The notes below the pieces were generated by a model that did not search any database, was not told the origin of the DNA, and worked only from the letters and a program-made list of their open reading frames with translations. From assembly GCF_002777255.1 (NCBI RefSeq), contig NZ_CP017634.1:3732903-3796902 (forward strand): a stretch of DNA of 64,000 nt, in the 5' to 3' direction. This DNA comes from Candidatus Formimonas warabiya. GTDB taxonomy: Bacteria > Bacillota > Dehalobacteriia > Dehalobacteriales > Dehalobacteriaceae. Positions 8,601 through 16,054 of this stretch are shown here, one piece after another. A program made the position numbers and the translations under genes. Each line of letters opens with the position of its first letter. Position 1 is the first letter of the stretch.

Positions 8601-8870
8601 TTATTCTGTCGTAAACGGCAATAAAGCGATGTTTCTAGCCCGCTTAATTGCCAGGGTCAACCCTCTCTGATGCTTGGCACAGTTGCCGGAAATCCGCCGG
8701 GGAAGAATTTTTCCCCGCTCGGTAATATGTTTTTTCAGTTTGCCGATATCCTTGTAATCGATGACATCTATCTTATCTACACAGAAACTGCAAACCCGTT
8801 TCCGGCCGCGACGTCCCCGGTTCCCCCGGTTTCCCCGGCCGCCCCGGTCACCACGTTCGTTTTCAGACAT
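8601..8870 (-). CDS. rpsR: 30S ribosomal protein bS18
   Basis: Protein of 89 aa with the conserved core '[17 protein letters not shown]', '[19 protein letters not shown]' and '[14 protein letters not shown]'. The N-terminus is an extended Gly/Arg-rich tail (residues 1-24) of the kind seen in some Clostridia. bS18 binds bS6 on the 16S rRNA platform. The gene is third in the rpsF-ssb-rpsR operon; a hairpin terminator follows at 8571-8592. Confidence 0.96.
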   Translation of the reverse strand: MSENERGDRGGRGNRGNRGRRGRKRVCSFCVDKIDVIDYKDIGKLKKHITERGKILPRRISGNCAKHQRGLTLAIKRARNIALLPFTTE

Positions 8871-8887
8871 TTTTTTCCCTCCTCATC

Positions 8888-9280
8888 CTAAAATGGCAAA
8901 TCGTCATCAGGAGGTTCGATTTCCGTACCGATGAAATCCCCAGAACTCATGCCGCCCGAGTCTTTCGGACTTAGGAAACGTACGGTTTCCGCAACAACTT
9001 CGGTAATCCAGCGTTTTTGCCCATCTTGCCCGTCATAACTTCTGATCTGCAGACGGCCATCAACGGCGGCCAGCTTTCCTTTGGACAGATAGTTGGCACA
9101 GTTTTCCGCCTGTTTTTGCCAAACCACGATATTGATAAAATCCGTTTCCCTTTCCCCTTGTGCATTCTTCCGGTTCCGGTCAACGGCCAAAGTAAAGGTT
9201 GCCACGGCTACTCCGTTTGGCGTGTAACGCAATTCCGGGTCTTTTGTTAGTCTCCCTATGAGAACAATTCGGTTAAGCAC
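8888..9280 (-). CDS. ssb: Single-stranded DNA-binding protein
   Basis: Protein of 130 aa beginning '[33 protein letters not shown]', the canonical SSB OB-fold. It ends 'PPDDDLPF', the acidic tail that recruits partner proteins. The linker is short (about 25 residues), giving a compact SSB compared with the ~170-aa Bacillus protein. It lies between rpsF and rpsR, the conserved arrangement. Confidence 0.96.
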   Translation of the reverse strand: MLNRIVLIGRLTKDPELRYTPNGVAVATFTLAVDRNRKNAQGERETDFINIVVWQKQAENCANYLSKGKLAAVDGRLQIRSYDGQDGQKRWITEVVAETVRFLSPKDSGGMSSGDFIGTEIEPPDDDLPF

Positions 9281-9302
9281 GGAAAATCACCACCTGTTTT
9301 TT

Positions 9303-9590
9303 TTACTCTCCCTCTTTAACAATCAGATAACGGATCACGTCATCGGAAATCTTGAAGTTACGCTCCAACTCTGCCGGAGTTTCCGGCGCACCGTTGAATT
9401 TGGCCAAAACATAAAAACCTTCGCGCAACTTGTTGATTTCGTAAGCCAGTCTGCGTTTTCCCCACAGGTCTACTTTGACCAGCTCACCACCGTTGTTCTG
9501 GATCAGCGAGGAATACTTTTCCATCGTCGCCTGTACTTTTTCTTCATCAAAATCGGGTCGGATAATATACATGGCTTCGTATGCCCGCAT
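9303..9590 (-). CDS. rpsF: 30S ribosomal protein bS6
   Basis: Protein of 95 aa starting 'MRAYEAMYIIRPDFDEEK', with 'GKRRLAYEINKLREGFYVL' and 'YLIVKEGE' at the end, which is full-length bS6. ATG 9590 has GGAGGAGG upstream; the frame is open further upstream but that part is leader sequence. It is the first gene of the operon and is preceded by a hairpin leader and a good promoter. Confidence 0.95.
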   Translation of the reverse strand: MRAYEAMYIIRPDFDEEKVQATMEKYSSLIQNNGGELVKVDLWGKRRLAYEINKLREGFYVLAKFNGAPETPAELERNFKISDDVIRYLIVKEGE

Positions 9591-9618
9591 GATCTTCACC
9601 TCCTCCCTTTGGACTAAC

Positions 9619-9650
9619 GGCCCCGGCGCCGAAAGGCGCCTCAGCGGGGC
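9619..9650 (-). promoter_or_regulatory. Probable S6:S18 autoregulatory leader of rpsF
   Basis: Read on the minus strand, GCCCC pairs with GGGGC, enclosing a 5' bulge GCTGA and a second stem GGCGCC/GGCGCC with a TTTC loop. A bulged hairpin with CCG at the bulge, just before rpsF, is the known layout of the S6:S18-binding leader that lets the proteins repress their own operon. The match was made by eye. Confidence 0.5.
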
Positions 9651-9681
9651 AGGGACACTACTGCTTATAGTGACACACGGT

Positions 9682-9710
9682 ATTATAGCATAAATTAACA
9701 AGAGAGACAA
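9682..9710 (-). promoter_or_regulatory. Promoter of the rpsF-ssb-rpsR operon
   Basis: On the minus strand, TTGTCT (-35, 9705-9710) and TATAAT (-10, 9682-9687) are separated by exactly 17 bases. Transcription would begin just upstream of the S6:S18-type hairpin. Confidence 0.65.
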
Positions 9711-9765
9711 ATTATTTTTTTAAAAGACGGAGCCGGTTCCCGAAAACGCTCTCTATTCCGCCCCG

Positions 9766-9981
9766 TCAGCTTTCAGCAGGCGGCGTTTCTTCAGGTACAT
9801 TACTTTTCACGACCTTTTTCACCCTCTTTTCAAAATTGGGCCGTGAGATCATTACCTGGTGCCCGCAGGTGAGACATTTGATACGGAAATCCATTCCCGT
9901 ACGCATTACTTCCCATTCATAGCCCCCGCAGGGATGGGGCTTTTTCAGCCGTACAATATCTCCCAGATGAAACTGAGCCAA
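9766..9981 (-). CDS. DUF951 family protein (YyzM-like)
   Basis: Protein of 71 aa: 'FHLGDIVRLKKPHPCGGYEWEVMRTGMDFRIKC' followed by LTCGHQVMISR. The three conserved cysteines (PCGG and CLTCG) and length match DUF951, small basic proteins of Bacillota with no established role. It starts 3 bases after the mscS stop and is the last gene of the selD-to-DUF951 group. A DUF951 gene next to an MscS gene near rpsF is common in Clostridia. Confidence 0.85.
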   Translation of the reverse strand: MAQFHLGDIVRLKKPHPCGGYEWEVMRTGMDFRIKCLTCGHQVMISRPNFEKRVKKVVKSNVPEETPPAES

Positions 9982-9984
9982 GTT

Positions 9985-11130
9985 CTATTCCTCCTTAACT
10001 CCTACCGTATTTTGGATGATCACCCGGCGCGGATAAGGAATTTCAATGCCTTCCCGATCCAAGGCCTGCTTTAATCTTCTTCTCAGTTCCCGTTCCACGC
10101 GCCATTGCTCCATGGGTTTGGTGTGGGCAACAATGCGGATGATCACGTCAGAGGGCCCCAGATCCTGGATTCCCAAAACGACAGGGGCATTCACAATCAC
10201 CTCACCAAATTCCTCGGCTACTTTGTCTGCAGCTTTCTGGAGAATTTCCATGGCATGATCCATGTCCTCCTCGTAGGCAATGCCAATGTCCACCATCGCT
10301 CTTGCTTTGCCCCGGCAATGATTGGTGACCATGGTGATTTGACTGTTGGGCACAATATGCAGTTCCCCCGACCAGTCCCTGATTTTGGTCGTTCTCAGAC
10401 CCATCTCTTCCACAATTCCTCCCACACCCGCCGCATTAATATATTCCCCCACCGTAAAATAATTTTCCAGAATGATAAAAAAACCTGTAATCACGTCCTT
10501 GACAAGGCTTTGGGCCCCAAAACCCACTGCCAGGCCTAAAATACCGGCACTGGCCAAAATAGAGCCCGTTTTCACGCCTAAAGTCTCCAGAACCATTAAG
10601 ACGGCAAGGAAATAGACGGCGTACATGATCACGCTTTTGGACAAAACCTTTAGGGTTTCAATCCTTTTTTCTTCGCCAAACAGGTTGGTGCGTACAGAAT
10701 GATTAAAAAGCCGTTCCACCACGGCCTGCCCTATTTTTACAATAATTCTGGCCCCTAAAATGATGCCAATAATTTTGAGCAGATTCCCCGCCAGGATAAG
10801 CAGATTTAATTTTTCCACAATATTTACGCCAAAAAACTGAAATGCCCATAAGATGGCGGCAAAATAAGTCCCATAAAAAACAAGTGTTTTCAAAAGGGTA
10901 TGGATCATATCCCTAAATTCTTCCGTAAAACCCGAGTTTGCCTGTTCTTTATTCCGGAAAAACCGGTTGATCAACCGGCACAATATTTTTTGGGCGATAA
11001 AAGCAGCTCCAAAGACCAATATAGTTTTTCCCAGATTCAAAAAAAACCAGGTCAAAAAGGCAGGTGTCCCATACCGCTCTACTAAGGTCTGAAATGTATT
11101 TGACGAGATGAATTTCAAGTAATTAAGCAT
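9985..11130 (-). CDS. mscS: MscS-family mechanosensitive channel
   Basis: Protein of 381 aa. Four or five membrane helices occupy about residues 20-210. The pore-lining helix is 'TGSILASAGILGLAVGFGAQSLVKDVITGF', rich in Gly and Ala as in MscS TM3. The cytoplasmic beta domain follows ('GVGGIVEEMGLRTTKIRDWSGELHIVPN') and then the alpha/beta domain. It opens under membrane tension to release solutes. Its start overlaps the HEAT-repeat gene stop by 8 bases, suggesting coupling. Confidence 0.9.
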   Translation of the reverse strand: MLNYLKFISSNTFQTLVERYGTPAFLTWFFLNLGKTILVFGAAFIAQKILCRLINRFFRNKEQANSGFTEEFRDMIHTLLKTLVFYGTYFAAILWAFQFFGVNIVEKLNLLILAGNLLKIIGIILGARIIVKIGQAVVERLFNHSVRTNLFGEEKRIETLKVLSKSVIMYAVYFLAVLMVLETLGVKTGSILASAGILGLAVGFGAQSLVKDVITGFFIILENYFTVGEYINAAGVGGIVEEMGLRTTKIRDWSGELHIVPNSQITMVTNHCRGKARAMVDIGIAYEEDMDHAMEILQKAADKVAEEFGEVIVNAPVVLGIQDLGPSDVIIRIVAHTKPMEQWRVERELRRRLKQALDREGIEIPYPRRVIIQNTVGVKEE

Positions 11131-11968
11131 CCTGTTCCTCCACAGGTCGGACGATTTTATTTAATGCTTCCCGGGCGTTGGTCCGAACCCACCAAGCTTC
11201 ATCGTGAAGCGCTTCCTCCAATATGGTCACGGCCTGATAGGCCCCCATCATTCCCAGTGCCTTGGCGCTTCTTGACCGGACACCCCAATCAGGATCTCTC
11301 ATCAATAGTAACAAGGCATCTACGGCCTCCTGATCGCCAATTTCCCCCAGGGCGTCTACAGTGCGCATTCTCACCTGGGCAGAATCATGGGACAATTCAT
11401 GAATTAAAGCCGGCAGAGCCTTCCGGTCGCCGATCTCCTCCAAAATGGAAATAACCAGGCACTTTGGGGTTTCCGGTAAATTTGCTAAACAGTGTGCCAT
11501 CGGGTCCACCGCTTCCTGGCCCAATGAGATGAGAACTTCCGCTACCCGGGCCGGCACATATTGTCCCGGTTCTCCCAAGGCCTTCATTAAAGGGACAATC
11601 AGTCTTTTGTCCTTTATTTTCCCCAATACTGCGCTGGCCCCAATGCGCTCCTCTTCTCCTTTGGCGCCCAGGGCCCGGATATAGTGATCCAGATATCCTT
11701 CCTCTTCCCATAAAATCACCAGCTGGTCCCTGATCTCCGGGGCCAGTTGGGGCCAGATCTCCAAAATCACCGGTACCAGTTTGATTCCCCCTGATCTCAT
11801 CTGTACCAACAGCCTGTCCGGCAACCTGCCGGAAGCAGCCTTCAACACAGCGATCATGTGAGGAGATTGATTTTCCTTTTTCGGACCGCCCAGCAGTCCC
11901 TGCCCCATCCTCTGAAAAAAAGCCTTCCCTCTCTGCAAAAAAGACAAGAATCTCCCCCCTTGATCCAT
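11123..11968 (-). CDS. HEAT-repeat protein
   Basis: Protein of 281 aa with at least five HEAT/PBS-lyase-type repeats, for example 'RIGASAVLGKIKDKRLIVPLMKAL', 'PKCLVISILEEIGDRKALPALIHEL', 'VRMRTVDALGEIGDQEAVDALLLLM' and 'VRSRSAKALGMMGAYQAVTILEEAL'. The N-terminus is basic and aromatic, without a signal peptide. HEAT solenoids bind protein partners; nothing in the sequence names the partner. It sits between yedF and mscS in a tight same-strand run. Confidence 0.8.
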   Translation of the reverse strand: MDQGGRFLSFLQRGKAFFQRMGQGLLGGPKKENQSPHMIAVLKAASGRLPDRLLVQMRSGGIKLVPVILEIWPQLAPEIRDQLVILWEEEGYLDHYIRALGAKGEEERIGASAVLGKIKDKRLIVPLMKALGEPGQYVPARVAEVLISLGQEAVDPMAHCLANLPETPKCLVISILEEIGDRKALPALIHELSHDSAQVRMRTVDALGEIGDQEAVDALLLLMRDPDWGVRSRSAKALGMMGAYQAVTILEEALHDEAWWVRTNAREALNKIVRPVEEQDA

Positions 11969-11985
11969 TTTCCCTATGCGTTAAG

Positions 11986-12576
11986 TCAGATGGTGAGGGT
12001 TTTTTCTACCAGAGATAATCTTTCTAAAATCGTATACATATTGGTGACGGATCCTACGCAAAGCTTGCGTTTCATATTGTAAAAATCCAGGCAGGTACCG
12101 CAGGAGATTATTTCCACGCCGTGTCTTTCCAATTCCAGCAAATATTCCATCACGGCGGATCCTTCACAAGCCAGGTAAACACCGCTATTCACAAAAACGA
12201 TGATCTGGGGCAGGTGGTCGCTTTGAGTTAAAGAATAAAACAGGCTCTTGATCAAGACCGCCCCTAACTCTTCACTGCCCTTCCCCAAAGTATTTGAAGT
12301 CACAAAAAAGGCTTGGCTGGCATGCTCAGGATCCAAATGGGTAGGAAGATCCGTTACCGAACCTTTCTTAATAAACACCTGGTAATCATTGCCCTTTTGC
12401 TCTACCGATACCCCGCAGTGCAGTGCTTCCGCCAGCTTCACCAGGTTATCACGGGCCGCTTCATTATCCACCAGGGTCACAATTTCTCCCTGGTCCATGT
12501 CATCAAGGACTTTTTTGGTATTTACCACCGGCAAAGGACAATTCATTCCCCTGGCATCGATTTGTCTCGTTACCAT
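11986..12576 (-). CDS. yedF: YedF, selenium-metabolism sulfurtransferase-like protein
   Basis: Protein of 196 aa. Residues 1-75 form a TusA/SirA-like domain with the 'DARGMNCPLPV' CPxP motif. Residues ~90-196 form a DsrE-like domain with 'ISCGTCLDFY', which has two further cysteines. This two-domain architecture is the YedF form found beside selD in selenium-using bacteria and is thought to handle selenium or sulfur as a persulfide/perselenide. Its ATG at 12576 lies inside the end of selD (7-base overlap), so the two are translated together. Confidence 0.9.
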   Translation of the reverse strand: MVTRQIDARGMNCPLPVVNTKKVLDDMDQGEIVTLVDNEAARDNLVKLAEALHCGVSVEQKGNDYQVFIKKGSVTDLPTHLDPEHASQAFFVTSNTLGKGSEELGAVLIKSLFYSLTQSDHLPQIIVFVNSGVYLACEGSAVMEYLLELERHGVEIISCGTCLDFYNMKRKLCVGSVTNMYTILERLSLVEKTLTI

Positions 12577-13625
12577 TTTCCCTTCTCCTTTACAGATATT
12601 TTTCCAGGATTTCCTCCAGTTAATTTGCCGACCACAGAAAAGACCAAACCCTTTTCTTTTAAAGAACCGGTCAACTGTTCCAGTCTCTCTTGGGGCACCG
12701 CCATTAAAAGGCCCCCGCTGGTCTGGGGATCAAAGAGAATATCCCGCATGAAAACAGGCACCTCAGGGGCAAACTCCACCCGTTCTTTCAGATAGTCCTG
12801 ATTCCGGTAACACCCGGCGGGAATCATCCCCATTTTAGCTAATTCCACCGCTTCAGGCCATACAGGAAGCCGGTCTGCCCAAATTTCCGCCGAAACCCGG
12901 CTGGCTGCCACTACTTCCCCTAAATGGCCCAAAAAACCAAACCCTGTAATATCCGTCGCAGCAGTCACCCCTGCTGTCTTCATGGAAAGGGCGGCCTCCT
13001 TATTCAAGGCCGACATCTCCCCCATCACCATTTCAACCGTCCCGGGTTCCAGCATATCTGCCTTAATAGCGGTAACGAGAATACCGTTGCCGAGCCGTTT
13101 TGTCAGCACCAGGGCATCCCCTTCTTTGCCTTTTCCATTCGTCAGTATTTCTTCCGGCTTCGCCACGCCGGTCACGGACAGGCCATATTTGGGCTCTTGA
13201 TCGTCCACGGTGTGCCCCCCGATGAGGAGAGCCCCCGCTTCTTTCACCTTATCCGCACCGCCCAGTAAAATCTGCTCAAAAATGTCCCAATCACCGCATT
13301 GGGGAAAGGCGGCAACATTCATCACCGTCAGCGGCTCTCCTCCCATGGCATAAATATCACTTAAAGCATTTGCCGCAGCAATAGACCCAAAAGCATAGGG
13401 ATCATCCACCATGGGGGTAAAGAAATCCACCGTTTGAATCAAGACCAGGTCGTCGTTAATTTTATAGACTCCTGCATCATCATAATCTTCCGGTCCCACC
13501 AGCAAATTAGGATGGGTAAACTTGGGCAGCTTTTTCACAATCTTTGATAAGGTCCCCGGACCTATTTTAGCCGCTCACCCTGATGCGGAAACCATCTGTG
13601 TTAAGCGAATTTTATCATCCGGCAC
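12570..13625 (-). CDS. selD: Selenide, water dikinase SelD, a selenoprotein (UGA = Sec at codon 17)
   Basis: Full length is 351 aa if the in-frame TGA at 13575-13577 is read as selenocysteine. The start is GTG 13625 with GGGGTGAT upstream. The N-terminus reads 'MPDDKIRLTQMVSASG-U-AAKIGPG' and continues 'TLSKIVKKLPKFTHPNLLVG' without a break. Codon 17 is the position of the essential Cys17 of E. coli SelD (sequence GAGCGCKISP), and the second Cys there is Ala here. Later motifs include 'TVDFFTPMVDDPYAFG', 'NALSDIYAMGG', 'GGHTVDDQEP' and 'DITGFGFLGHLGE'. SelD makes selenophosphate from selenide and ATP. A naive caller would start at GTG 13538 and lose 29 residues including the active site. A bSECIS-like hairpin follows the UGA; yedF overlaps the 3' end. 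Confidence 0.93.
13547..13577 (-). promoter_or_regulatory. Sec UGA codon and candidate bSECIS element in selD
   Basis: On the minus strand, TGA (13577-13575) is followed 16 bases later by a hairpin: AGGTC pairs with GACCT around the loop CGGG (13558-13555), with AT-rich extension of the stem. Bacterial SECIS elements are small hairpins 16-37 bases after UGA with a G early in the loop, which this fits. Confidence 0.65.
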
Positions 13626-13655
13626 ATATATCACCCCACTTTCCTGACTTAAAAG

Positions 13656-14363
13656 TTATTTTCCCCAGGGACATGCCGCCAGACACCTGCCGCAAATCCT
13701 TTTGCCGAAACTATGCCGCACTTTAGCCAGATAATCATGGCAGGCCTGGGCATCCAGCCTTACTTCCAGCGGGTCTTCCACCCGGTGGTGTATGCCTTTG
13801 ATGGCTTTTGGGGGACAGGCATCCTGACAAAGGGTACAAGCGCCGCACTTATTTTCCGGGAAAGGCTTGTCAGGGGGTAGAGGAGCATTGGTCAACACCG
13901 TAACCAGCCTTAAACGGGGCCCTACCTCCGGATGGATCAGAGAGCAACTTTTGCCGATCCAGCCTAGTCCGGCCCGGTGTGCCGCCAAACGGTGGCTGAA
14001 TATTCCGGCCAGTTTCGATTCATTAACCCGTTGAGAAGCCGGGATAGGAAATGTTTTATATCCTTTCTTCTGTAAAAAATTGCTCATCCTTAAGGCAATA
14101 TCATCCAGGCGGGTATTGATGGCATCATAATAGTTGAGATAGGTATGGGTAGGTCCTTGGGCCAGTTCATTGATCACCGCTTTGGGAAAAAACACGGCCA
14201 CGGAGACGGCCCGGTCCAAATCATGATAGGTATCCCCATATTCCTCAGCAATTTTATCCGCCACGTCATCAAAAGAGGCAATGCCGAAAAGATCTCCTCC
14301 CAGCCGGTACACCAGTTGGCCCAGTTCCTCTTTCAGCAACGTTTCATCCATATGGGCATTCAT
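13656..14363 (-). CDS. QueG-like protein with two 4Fe-4S cluster motifs
   Basis: Protein of 235 aa. Residues ~20-120 resemble the N-terminal domain of epoxyqueuosine reductases and reductive-dehalogenase-like proteins. 'HRLAAHRAGLGWIGKSCSLIHPEVGPRLRLVTVLTN' matches the QueG core. Ferredoxin motifs are 'CGACTLCQDACPPKAI' and the terminal 'CGRCLAACPWGK', which together can hold two 4Fe-4S clusters. At 235 aa it is far shorter than QueG (about 310-380 aa) and ends straight after the second cluster, so it is a related reductase of unknown substrate, not a confident queuosine enzyme. The gene lies 30 bases upstream of selD on the same strand. Confidence 0.75.
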   Translation of the reverse strand: MNAHMDETLLKEELGQLVYRLGGDLFGIASFDDVADKIAEEYGDTYHDLDRAVSVAVFFPKAVINELAQGPTHTYLNYYDAINTRLDDIALRMSNFLQKKGYKTFPIPASQRVNESKLAGIFSHRLAAHRAGLGWIGKSCSLIHPEVGPRLRLVTVLTNAPLPPDKPFPENKCGACTLCQDACPPKAIKGIHHRVEDPLEVRLDAQACHDYLAKVRHSFGKRICGRCLAACPWGK

Positions 14364-14426
14364 TCCTTTCCAAGGCGATTGTCAAAGGTTCTCACCTTTA
14401 TTATTTCCTTCTTTTTTCCTGATATT

Positions 14427-15038
14427 TTAATTTTGAAATAAGTGTTCCAAAAACAAAGCAAAATTAGACTGATCCAGTGCCGCGGCAAAATGGCTTAAAA
14501 TCCCCTGGGAGGGAGCGGGCTGACCTAAAACGAAAGAAGTGCCCATTAATCCGATGCCGATGATCAGTCCGGCAAAAAAAACGCCCAAGATTCCCCCTAA
14601 AAACCGGTTCAAAGGGCCCATGACGGTGTGGTCCAGACCGTTGGTCAATAAACGGCCGAAGATGTTGAACAATATTTTCGTCAAAAGAAATACCAAAAGA
14701 AAGGACAGGATATATAACACTAGCCCGGACAAATAGTGCGCCGGGGAAGCAAGAAAATTCGCCGTTTGGTCCGCACCTTGTTTTCCGGCGAAAAGGTTAA
14801 AAGGAAAAGAAGTAGCCAGCTTAGCCACTGGAAGGTGCTGCGCAAAAAAAGCGGTCAGTTTTTCGGTCAAACCCCAAAACTGGTCCATGGCTTCGGCCAC
14901 TCGGCCGCTAAAATGAACGGCAAGGTAAATTTCCAAAACCAGCCCCATTATTCCGGAGATAATCCGGAGCAGCCCCTTGCGCCATCCGAAAAAAAACCCC
15001 GCCGCTAAGATTCCTCCTATCACCCAATCGGCAGTCAA
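14427..15038 (-). CDS. CvpA-family membrane protein
   Basis: Protein of 203 aa from TTG 15038, which has AGGAGG 8 bases upstream; a longer reading from ATG 15068 would put that site inside the gene. Four membrane segments are visible: 'WVIGGILAAGFFFGWRKGLL', a second after 'ISGIMGLVLEIYLAV', then 'YLSGLVLYILSFLLVFLLTKI' and 'FLGGILGVFFAGLIIGIGLM'. The 'GxxxGWRKGLL' N-terminus and 'LGGxLGxxxG' segment are CvpA hallmarks. CvpA relatives affect colicin V export and envelope homeostasis; the molecular role is unclear. Confidence 0.8.
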   Translation of the reverse strand: MTADWVIGGILAAGFFFGWRKGLLRIISGIMGLVLEIYLAVHFSGRVAEAMDQFWGLTEKLTAFFAQHLPVAKLATSFPFNLFAGKQGADQTANFLASPAHYLSGLVLYILSFLLVFLLTKILFNIFGRLLTNGLDHTVMGPLNRFLGGILGVFFAGLIIGIGLMGTSFVLGQPAPSQGILSHFAAALDQSNFALFLEHLFQN

Positions 15039-15158
15039 AATATTCACCTCCTGGCTCTTTGACGCCAACGATACATCCTCGTCCTCTCACCCTATCTTGC
15101 GCGTAAATGCGGGCCATGAATATTTTACTCCAAAAAACCCAAAAATGATGGTAAAGTC

Positions 15159-15390
15159 GGGACATTCCTCGGTACAAGAGGCAAGAGGTAAGATGCAAGA
15201 AACAAGGTGTTTGCGCTTTTTTCGGAATTTAGCTTTCTTTTCTTGCCTCTGACTTCTGGCATCTTGCTTCTTGGATGGTGTGTCCCTTTCAAGAGGCAAG
15301 AGGTAAGAGACAAGAAGCAAGATTGTTTATCCTTTTTTCTTGCTTCTGGCTTCTTGGAGCTTGCTTCTTGGACGAGGTGTGTCCCCTGAC
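15159..15390. repeat. Dispersed repeat B, two adjacent inverted-repeat units
   Basis: The gene-free gap 15039-15411 is mostly this repeat. It starts GGGACATTCCTCGGTACAAG, then purine-rich CAAGAGGCAAGAGGTAAG text, whose approximate complement (CTTGCCTCTGACTTC, CTTGCTTCTTGG) follows. Each of the two hairpin-like units ends in GGTGTGTCCC. A third unit lies at 23336-23415. No coding function seen. Confidence 0.6.
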
Positions 15391-15411
15391 CATACTAAAG
15401 GGGGGAAAAAA

Positions 15412-15831
15412 TTGAAGCCTTATACCTATGCCTTGTTGGCAGTTTTATCTTGGGGAATGGCACCCATTTTCGGCAAATTAGGCCTTGCCAAGACCGACCC
15501 CATGATTGGCCTTTCTATTCGCACCCTGGTCACAGTCTTATTTTTGCTGATCACCCTGGGGGCCCGAAACGAGTTTCACCAATTCCTGACCCTGGACAAA
15601 TTTTCTTTAGGAATGCTGGCATTAGAAGGTTTATTTGCATCTGCATTAGGCCATCTTTTCTATTTTTATGCTCTAAAATTCGGCGAAGCTTCCCGCATCA
15701 CATTCATTATGGCTGCTTATCCCCTGGTCACCTATATCGCCGCGATGATTATTTTAAAAGAGGGTTTCTCATTAACCAAGCTAGGCGGAGCGGTTTTCAT
15801 CCTCGCAGGTGTCTTTTTGCTTACCAAGTAG
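15412..15831 (+). CDS. Single-domain EamA-type membrane transporter
   Basis: Protein of 139 aa from TTG 15412, with AGGGGGG about 7 bases upstream. It has one EamA repeat of five helices: 'YALLAVLSWGMAPIFGKLGL', 'MIGLSIRTLVTVLFLLITLG', a third near 'LGMLALEGLFASALGHLFYF', 'ITFIMAAYPLVTYIAAMIIL' and 'LGGAVFILAGVFLLTK'. Full DMT transporters carry two such repeats; half-size members are thought to work as dimers. Substrate unknown. The gene stands alone directly after the repeat-B block. Confidence 0.75.
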   Translation: MKPYTYALLAVLSWGMAPIFGKLGLAKTDPMIGLSIRTLVTVLFLLITLGARNEFHQFLTLDKFSLGMLALEGLFASALGHLFYFYALKFGEASRITFIMAAYPLVTYIAAMIILKEGFSLTKLGGAVFILAGVFLLTK

Positions 15832-15922
15832 CTGTGATCACAGGTAACGTTAATAAAATTATACGAGATTACCAATAACAAGTAAATCAATTCACTGACA
15901 AAAAAATTAATCTACTCCCAAC

Positions 15923-15958
15923 AAATACTGCTATAATATTTAAATAGTGGCAGTATTT
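15923..15958 (+). promoter_or_regulatory. Promoter -10 inside a hairpin upstream of the first NhaD gene
   Basis: AAATACTGC (15923-15931) and its exact complement (15950-15958) enclose TATAAT (15932-15937), which is preceded by TGC (extended -10). T's follow the right arm. This could be an operator over the promoter or the terminator of the EamA gene; the sequence does not decide. Confidence 0.4.
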
Positions 15959-15988
15959 TTACATAAAGCAAAAGGAGCTAATACGCTG

Positions 15989-16054
15989 ATGCTCAAAAAA
16001 TTCTGTCAATCAATAACGATCGGGAGGGAAATGAATGGATCATTCGGTATTTGA
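15989..16054 (+). CDS. Possible 21-codon leader ORF overlapping the first NhaD gene
   Basis: AAGGAG lies 11 bases before ATG 15989, and the frame reads MLKKFCQSITIGREMNGSF-GI before TGA at 16052-16054, 20 bases inside the NhaD gene. The layout would allow translational coupling. No homology is recognised, and it may be chance. Confidence 0.2.
   Translation: MLKKFCQSITIGREMNGSFGI

Noticed and set aside
12570-13577. In-frame TGA in selD as a pseudogene or late start
   Set aside because: Homology to SelD continues unbroken on both sides of the TGA, which sits exactly at the catalytic cysteine position, and a ribosome binding site precedes the upstream GTG. Recoding explains it better.
15159-15390. 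CRISPR-like array
   Set aside because: The repeated words are irregular in length, inverted rather than direct, and have no unique spacers; no cas genes nearby.
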